Assembly (NCBI GenBank): GCA_036186865.1
Contig: AP025047.1
Location: forward strand, 29,132,822 to 29,196,821
Length of the DNA stretch: 64,000 nucleotides
Source of the DNA: Eustoma russellianum
Taxonomy: Eukaryota; Streptophyta; Magnoliopsida; Gentianales; Gentianaceae
Direction: 5' to 3'
Part shown: in pieces, positions 57,307 through 64,000 of the stretch
Numbering within the stretch: the first letter of the stretch is position 1
How the letters are laid out: every line of letters starts with the position of its first letter
Notes under the pieces: model-generated
The model's input: the letters and a program-made list of their open reading frames with translations, nothing else
Told to the model about the DNA's origin: nothing
The model's database searches: none
Made by a program: the position numbers and the translations under genes

Positions 57307-57574
57307 CCAGGCTTCAGATCTATTTCGGAAACTTAAGTTCATGATCTTTTAGACTCTTAAGCTATGATTCTCCCTTAAGGTTGATCCTTAGTTATAAGTA
57401 CTAATCTCTTAGTGGTTAAGTATGATATGGGTTGGGTGTGTGCGAGCGCGTCTTATTATCTAACTTTGTATTAATAGTTGTACCACACACCTTACCTAGT
57501 AGCACGCGTTCGAGCTTTCAGTAATCCTTGTATTTACTGAATGCCAATGTAATGTTGACCCTTTTCAGAGAAAT

Positions 57575-58659
57575 ATGCCTCCCAGAAGAGATAACGCAGG
57601 CAACTCTGGCAATGGACAGGAGAACCAGCCACCACAAGTGGTTTTACCCCAAGTACTCACTGATGCACTGACGGTTATTGCACAAGGGTATGTGCAGCAG
57701 CATCAGCCTCCGCCTCCGCCACCGCCACATCATAACATCAGGTTCTTTTATGGAGAGATGAGGAAGATGAGGGTGCCAGAGTTCGTGGATGTACGGATCC
57801 TGAAGAGGCTCAGCATTGGTTGGCTGAGGTTGAGAAATGTTTCCGGCTGGTGCAAGTTCCGAATGAGATAAAAGTTGAGGTGGCCACACCCCTTTTAAGT
57901 GGCAAGGCTGGCGAATGGTGGGAAGGAATGGTGTTGAGAATGACCCCACCAATCTCATGGACACAGTTTTGTGATGTTTTCCTGAAATACTACATACCGG
58001 AGACGGCGATCTTGGACAAGATAAGGGCGTTTGACAGACTGGAGCAAGGAAGGATGACAGTGTCGGAGTATGCAGATCGTTTTCATGCCCTGGGTAAGTT
58101 TGCCCCTGCGATTATGTCTGATAATCGTCTTAAGATGACGAAGTTTGAGAGGGGCTTGGACTCGAGGATACAATCGGCGATAGTGAATGCGGGGATGAAA
58201 ACTTATGAGGATATGCTAGATGCGTGTTACCGTGTTGAGAGTGATTTTCGCCGAGTGGCGGCAAGAGCAGCTAGCGCAGGAGGGTCTGATAGAGGCAAGA
58301 GACCAAGGGAGGATGTGAGAGTTGGTGGAAGACCCGGACGTTCGGTCAAGATTCCGAAGAGAGGGCCAGTTGGGAATTTTCAGAGACTGCCACCCCAGAA
58401 TCAAGTAGCTCAGCAGGCTATAGGAGTTTGTCCACATTGCGGCAGGAACCATGTTGGAGAGTGTAGAAAAGTGGCTGGGGCATGTTTTCGATGTGGTCAA
58501 GTGGGCCATATAATTAGAGATTGCCCGGAGATGAAGAAAAATAATCCTGGAGAGGCGGCTCAGCAGCCGAGAGCGAAGCCTAGAGCAAATGCCCGTGTAC
58601 ATCTCATGACGGATACGGATGTGCAGGAGGCTACCGACGTAGTAGCAGGTACCATTTAA
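57575..58659 (+). pseudogene. delta gag (one frameshift)
   Basis: ATG at 57575, 283 bases after the LTR, in MPPRRDNAGNSGN. A proline- and glutamine-rich N-terminus precedes the capsid-like region WLAEVEKCFRLVQV...GEWWEGMV...FCDVFLKYYIPE...KFERGLDSRI. The zinc knuckle CFRCGQVGHIIRDC (C-x2-C-x4-H-x4-C) lies near 58483-58525, preceded by CPHCGRNHVGEC. One base is missing near 57786, so the start is read in one frame to about 57785 and the rest in the next. The frame stops at 58657-58659, three codons past a GT donor at 58649. About 358 codons precede that donor. This is a single lesion in an otherwise intact gene, so a sequencing error is possible. Confidence 0.93.
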
Positions 58660-58731
58660 ACTAAGTTTAAATATTTAATGAATCGAGTATTATGTGCTTA
58701 ATTTTCCGTGTATAACTTGATATGGCTTTAG
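58649..58731 (+). other. intron-like segment between delta gag and pol
   Basis: 83 bases, GTACCATTTAA...GGCTTTAG, AT-rich, in codon phase 1. Removing it joins gag to protease in frame (VVAG to AILV). Read through, it stops gag after three codons. G1 has the same donor position, phase and early stop. Splicing would therefore decide between Gag alone and Gag-Pol. Confidence 0.65.
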
Positions 58732-61700
58732 GTGCGATTTTAGTAAATAAGGTACCTGCCAACGTGCTCTTTGATAGCGGCGTAAGCCACTCCTTCGTAG
58801 CAAAGAGATTCACTAAACACCTGAGTAGTCTGCCTGAGTGGTTAGAAACTCCGTATCGTGTTCAAGCGGCCGGAGATCAAATTATGGTTTCGTATCATCG
58901 GTACCGGGATTGTGAACTTGAGTTTGAAGGACAAACATTCCCTGCCACACTGATCCCTATTCAGATGTATGACTTTGATGTCATATTAGGAATGGACTGG
59001 TTAGCCAAGAATCACGCTAATATTGATTGTCGGTTGAAGCAAGTGACAATCAAGAATGCTAAGATGGAGGAGGTAATATTTCAAGGAGATGCAGAACGAA
59101 AGAAAGTTCCCAAGAAGGTATATGTGTCTGTCGCACAAGCACGCAAAGCATTGAGGAAGGGTGCTGAGGGATTCTTAGTATATGCCATGGATGTTACTCA
59201 GGAGGTGCCGTCTCTGGAGCAAATTCGAGTGGTCAATGAATTTCCTGACGTGTTTCCGGAAGATTTACCAGGAGTGCCACCTCCGAGAGAAGTTGAGTTC
59301 GAAATTAACTTGATTCCCGGAACAGAACCTATTTCCAAAGCTCCTTATAGAATGGCTCCGGCGGAACTAAGAGAGTTGAAGGAACAACTGCAGGAGTTAC
59401 TAGACAAGAAGTTTATCCGCCCTAGTGTATCGCCTTGGGGAGCACCCGTTTTGTTTGTAAAGAAGAAGGATGGTAGCATGAGACTTTGTATCGATTATAG
59501 AGAGTTGAATAAAGTTACCATCAAGAATAAGTATCCTCTCCCACGAATTGAGGACTTGTTTGACCAGCTCAAAGGTGCTAAAATCTTCTCTAAGATTGAC
59601 CTCCGATCAGGATATCATCAATTACGAGTGAAGGCCGAGGACATCGCAAAGACAGCTTTCCGCACAAGGTATGGTCACTATGAATTTTTAGTGATGCCAT
59701 TTGGATTGACAAATGCCCCTGCGGCTTTTATGGATCTTATGAATACCGTCTTTCGAGAACAGTTGGATAAGTTTGTAGTGGTATTCATAGATGATATCCT
59801 TGTGTATTCTCCTGACGAGCAAACTCACACTGAGCATTTGAGAACCGTACTAGGCATTTTGAGGCAGAAACAACTTTATGCAAAGTTTAGCAAGTGTGAG
59901 TTCTGGTTAAGAAGTGTAGCTTTCCTGGGTCATGTGATATCAGAAGAGGGGATTGCTGTTGACCCGAAGAAGGTGGAAGCTATAACTGAATGGCCTAGAC
60001 CTACCAATGTCACCGAAGTGCGAAGTTTCTTGGGTCTAGCGGGTTATTACAGAAAATTTGTTGAGGGATTCTCGAAGATTGCCATACCTCTCAGTCGCCT
60101 TACTCAAAAGAAGTCCAAGTTTGAGTGGATGGCTGAATGCGAGCAAAGTTTCATGGAGCTTAAGAAGAGATTAACGACAGCTCCAGTATTGGCTCAACCC
60201 TCTGGAACGGATGGATTTGTGATTTATAGTGATGCGTCAAAGAACGGGTTAGGTACGTAAATTATAGTATAAGGTTATGATCTTATATATATCCATTAAG
60301 TTTAGACTAACACCTTGTTTGTAGGTTGTGTTTTAATGCAAAACGAACGAGTCATCGCGTATGCCTCAAGACAGTTAAAGCCTTATGAACAAAACTATCC
60401 CACACATGATCTTGAACTTGCTGCGGTTGTGTTCGCCTTGAAGATTTGGCGGCATTATTTGTATGGAGAGAAGTGCGCGGTATTCACAGATCATAAGAGC
60501 CTAAAGTATTTGTTCTCGCAGAAGGAATTGAATATGAGGCAGCGGAGATGGTTGGAATTGCTAAAAGACTATGACCTAACTATTCATTATCACCCGGGAA
60601 AGGCTAACAAGGTAGCCGACGCCTTAAGTAGGAAGTCCAGCCATGCACGACAATCACCACTGGAAAGAGAGATGGAGGAGTTTGGTTTGGATTTGATTGA
60701 ATCCACGGTGAACGTTTTGACAGCATTAACTATCACCCCGAGTTTGATCGATCGGATAAAGGAGGCACAGAAGAGAGATAAGGCTTTAAGTGAGATAATG
60801 GAAAGGGTGAAACATAGTCCAGTTGAAGGATTTCGGACTAAGGATGATGGGAGCTTATGGTTTAGGGAAAGATTATGTGTGCCGGATGTTGACGAACTTA
60901 GGAAAGAAGTTTTGCAAGAAGCTCATAATTCAAGGTTATCGATACACCCCGGTAGCACCAAGATGTATAGAGATCTCAAACGTGACTATTGGTGGTCTGG
61001 GATGAAGAGACATATTGCGGAATTCATAGAGAGGTGTTTGGTGTGTCAACAAGTCAAGGCAGAACATCAAAGACCCGGTGGATTGTGGATGCCGTTGGAA
61101 ATTCCGGAATGGAAATGGGAACATGTCACAATGGATTTTGTAGCTGGTTTACCAAAGACAAGGAGTGGATGTGACATGATTTGGGTGATCGTGGATCGTT
61201 TAACAAAGTCTGCTCATTTCTTACCCGTTTCAAGTGAAACACCTCTCGACAAACTAGTGAATGTGTATATGGAGAACATTGTGAGCTTACATGGTGTTCC
61301 GGTAAGTATAGTATCCGACCGAGACTCACGGTTCACATCTAAGTTTTGGACAGCATTTCAAGAAGCCATGGGTACAGAATTAAGGTTGAGTACGGCATAT
61401 CATCCTCAAACTGATGGACAGTCCGAGCAGACAATTCAAACCTTGGAAGATATGCTAAGAGCTTGCGTGCTGGATTTCAAAGGGAGTTGGGATGGAATGG
61501 TAAAGCTGATGGAGTTTTCTTATAACAATAGTTACCACAGCGCAATTGATATGGCTCCTTTTGAGGCTTTGTATGGAAGGAAATGTAGGTCCCCGGTTTA
61601 TTGGGACGAAGTGGGCGTGAGGACCATCACGGGACCTGAGCTATTAGAGAAAACGCTAGAGAAGGTAAAGGTCATTCGGGAAAGACTCAAGACGGCTCAG

Positions 61701-62171
61701 GACCGTAGCAAGAGTTGGGCAGATTCCAAACGACGACCATTGGATTTTGATGTGGGTGATAAAGTTTATTTGAAGGTATCACCTACGAAGGGCGTCATGA
61801 GGTTTGGAGTAAAAGGCAAGCTAAGCCCTCGTTTCATTGGTCCCTATGAAATACTGGAGAAGGTAGGCGCCTTGGCATATAGGTTGGCATTACCTCCGGT
61901 GTTGGCGCAAGTTCACAATGTATTCCACGTATCACAATTAAGAAAGTACGTGGCGGATCCAAGTCATGTACTTGAAGCTCAACCTTTGGAACTCAAGGAC
62001 GATGTTACATATGAGGAAGTACCCGTGAAAATTGTGGACCGAAAGGATCAAGTGTTGAGGAAGCGAGTGATCCCTTATGTAAAGGTTCAATGGAGCAATC
62101 ACACGGAACGTGAAGCCACTTGGGAGCTCGAAGAACAAATGCGGGAGAAGTATCCTCAGCTCTTTGACTAA
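58732..62171 (+). CDS. delta pol: protease, RT, RNase H, integrase, chromodomain-like tail (joined 58732-60252, 60325-62171)
   Basis: About 1,122 residues once 60253-60324 is left out. Protease VLFDSGVSHSF is at about 58767-58800. RT starts about 59385, with YRELNK and the catalytic VVFIDDIL at 59778-59800. RNase H begins YSDASKNGLG at about 60223-60252 and continues CVLMQ after the gap, with TDHKSLKYL near 60488. Integrase has a zinc-binding part with LVCQQVK near 61040, the core start MDFVAGL at 61132, SDRDSRF near 61315 and TDGQSEQT near 61420. GPY is near 61840, and the tail at about 61995-62171 ends ATWELEEQMREKYPQLFD. No stop or frameshift was seen in the exons. The tail resembles the group II chromodomain thought to guide integration to heterochromatin. 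Confidence 0.93.
60253..60324 (+). other. intron-like segment inside delta RNase H
   Basis: 72 bases, donor GTACGTAA, acceptor TTGTTTGTAG, with a branch-like GACTAAC 14-20 bases before the acceptor. Phase 1. Removal restores GLGCVLMQ, which is continuous in G1 (2410-2434). The segment is about 70 percent A+T and carries a stop almost at once (TAA 60258-60260). Confidence 0.72.
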
Positions 62172-62178
62172 GGTACGT

Positions 62179-62216
62179 AAGTTTCGAGGACGAAACTTTT
62201 TGTAAGGGGGGTGGAA
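62179..62216 (+). promoter_or_regulatory. hairpin plus polypurine tract before delta 3' LTR
   Basis: Perfect 8-bp stem AAGTTTCG/CGAAACTT with loop AGGA (62179-62198), eight bases after the pol stop codon. The polypurine tract AAGGGGGGTGGAA is at 62204-62216 and touches the LTR at 62217. Confidence 0.88.
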
Positions 62217-64000
62217 TGTTACACCCCATGTCTTTTAAGCGCAACTTTCAATACTTAGAGGTTAACCTTGAATACAATTTAATTAATTATGTAAGATTAT
62301 AAAACTTAGTCACTAAAACATAGAAGAATAAGAAAGAAGGGTTCAAAATAGAGTTAAAGGTAATTCATAGAAATTACTTGAAAGGCCCCTACTAGAAGTT
62401 GAGGGAGTTACAAAAGTTGGTATAACCTCCCCATCTCAGCCATATTGGACGGTTATACCACAAAAGAAGAAGGAAAAATTCTGAGAAAAAGAGAAAGAGA
62501 GGAAAAGGAAGAAGAAGAGAGGAAGGAAAGGAAGGAGAAGGCCATTCTAGGTTCAATTCTCATCAAGGTTCTGCAGTAAATCAGTAAGCTTATCTAGAAT
62601 TCAAGGCAAGTAATCTTTCTATACGCTTTATGAAAATTTTGATACGGTAGGCCCTATGTTCTTACAAAGAGAAAACATGAATCACACATTAGTATTCTTG
62701 TCTTGTCTATCATACATGCTTTGTTATATGTAAGTCTTGTTGCTAATTGTGTAAAGTCTTGTTCTTTGGGCCATATTTCTAAAATAGTTGTGCAGTAATT
62801 GTTGTTAGTCAACCATGCCCATGAGAGTATATATGTTGATGTGTTTCTTGTCTTGCTCTACTCTTGTGTTGATTGTATACACTTAGATGTTGAGAGTAAG
62901 TGCAGGAAATTGAGGGATGAGTGATGGCATGGTTGTAGTCTTGTTGGTTGGGTATTGTTGATGATAACTCTTGAAGGTGGTGAATGATTGAAGATTTAGA
63001 ATGGATCTTGTTAGACATTCACTAAGCATCAATTCATGATTAGATGTATGTTAAGTATGATGAATCTAGTTGTTAAGATGGATGTGTTGAACCTGGAAGG
63101 GTTGAAGAAGAAAGGAGTTGGGTGGAAGTTACTGCAGAAAAACTGCAGTTTGGCATCGTCAGAACACTTCGAACGCCTACATGAGGCGCTTCAAGTCACA
63201 TTAGGCGCCTAATGTAGCGTTCCATGTGTCCTGGAACTTTCCCGTACAGAAAAACTGCAGTTTAGAACCGTCCGAACACTTCGAACACCTACTTGAAGCG
63301 CTTCATGTCACATTAGGCGCTTCATGTAGGCGTTCAATGTCTACGGAACATCCCCGAACACTTCGAACACCTAGTATAGGCGCTTGAAGTCACTATAGGC
63401 GCTTCATGTAGCGTTCCAACTGTACTGGAAGTCTTTTTGACCCTTTAAGCGCCCTATGTAAGTGTAGTAACGTTATACACTTCTTTTGAACATAAAATGC
63501 AAGGGTATTTGAGGTATATTTGAGGTGTAGATGGTAAGTTTGATTAAGTAAGCATAAGATTGAATTCTAGTGAATAAGTGAGACAAATGGACTTGGTAAA
63601 ACACGTTTAGGGAGTGTTTGAGTTGCAAGACCTTATCCTTGATAGACAAGATGTGTGTGTGTGTGTTACATGTTGATATGAAGCTATTTGTGCATCCTGC
63701 ATCATGACATGGGCACTTGCATTTGATTTGACATATGTTTTGCAAAAGAACAAGAAAGGTAAAGTTTGCGAAAGACAAAATGGCTGCTGGTTGATCACAG
63801 GGTATAAAAGTCACGTCTGCGAAAGCAGGGTATAAAGAGCGTGATCTGTGAATCAACAGCAGGGTATAAAGTATGTTATGGGGCCGTGGACCTATCCGCA
63901 CGGAAAATGAAGTATTTTATGGGGCCGTGGACCTATCAGCACGGATATATGATATATGTAATGGGGCCGTGGACCTTTCAGCACGGATATATGATATATG
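62217..64000 (+). repeat. delta 3' LTR, first 1,784 bases
   Basis: Aligns with 54541-56320. Differences seen: ACCCCATG for ACCCCGTG, TCAGTAAG for TCCGTAAG, GATGGCATGG for GATGACATGG, six bases absent near 63083, one extra base near 63426, and CCGTGG for CCATGG near 63966. The window ends in the third unit of the 42-bp array. Confidence 0.95.

Larger units (their letters stand above)
54541..64000 (+). mobile_element. young Ty3/gypsy element delta, nearly intact, 3' LTR cut by window end
   Basis: 5' LTR 54541-57292, primer-binding site, gag, pol with chromodomain-like tail, hairpin, purine tract, and the first 1,784 bases of the 3' LTR. By eye the two LTRs differ at about four substitutions and two indels over about 1.78 kb, so the insertion is recent. 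The only coding lesion seen is one missing base in gag. Two intron-like segments interrupt the frame. It is inserted in the epsilon 5' LTR. Confidence 0.95.

Noticed and set aside
57770..57800. Gag frameshift in delta as a further intron
   Set aside because: There is no GT-AG segment whose removal restores the frame. A single missing base accounts for it.

Overview
The window is wholly transposable-element DNA from a flowering plant nuclear genome, of the kind found in pericentromeric or other heterochromatin. The elements are plant-type: Ty3/gypsy with an integrase C-terminal chromodomain-like tail, Ty1/copia with purine-tract-rich 3' ends like Sireviruses, plant L1-type LINE pieces, and primer-binding sites matching initiator tRNA-Met (TGGTATCAGAGC). 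I see no host gene, rRNA, tRNA or CRISPR array. The species cannot be named from the sequence.

Layout. 1-8190: 3' part of a decayed Ty3/gypsy element (G1, +) with a 3.9-kb 3' LTR; it sits inside the 5' LTR of copia element A. 8191-17590: copia A (alpha family, +), whose 3' LTR is followed directly by a second primer-binding site and gag (B, 17591-18831). 18832-about 20725: gag start, leader and LTR of a minus-strand gypsy element (zeta). 20784-23298: two LINE pieces, a 3' end followed by a 5' end. 23299-50247: a tandem series of a short non-autonomous copia derivative (beta: internal-LTR-internal-LTR and so on). Its second LTR is split by a 10.5-kb minus-strand copia element (gamma, 28450-38983, TSD GTATC). 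Its fourth LTR is split by a 4.5-kb solo LTR of the G1 family (44663-49205, TSD ATTGG). 50248-54540: a minus-strand gypsy deletion derivative (epsilon). 54541-64000: a young, nearly intact gypsy element (delta, +) inserted in the epsilon 5' LTR; its 3' LTR runs off the window.

How the parts relate. Delta is the only element whose gag and pol look close to functional. It encodes gag, protease, reverse transcriptase, RNase H, integrase and a chromodomain-like tail. Its frame is interrupted by two short GT-AG intron-like segments whose removal keeps the frame. G1 has a related donor at the gag/protease boundary and a different segment inside reverse transcriptase. Alpha and gamma are the coding relatives of beta, which has lost pol, most of gag and both gag start codons, so beta would depend on proteins supplied in trans.

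The observations most worth checking are: the intron-like segments, with a stop codon three codons past the gag donor in both gypsy families; unrelated tandem-repeat arrays lying about 0.7-1.1 kb from the LTR 3' end in three gypsy families; a strict 190-bp repeat in the G1-family LTR; and the beta tandem array. All alignments and difference counts were made by eye.
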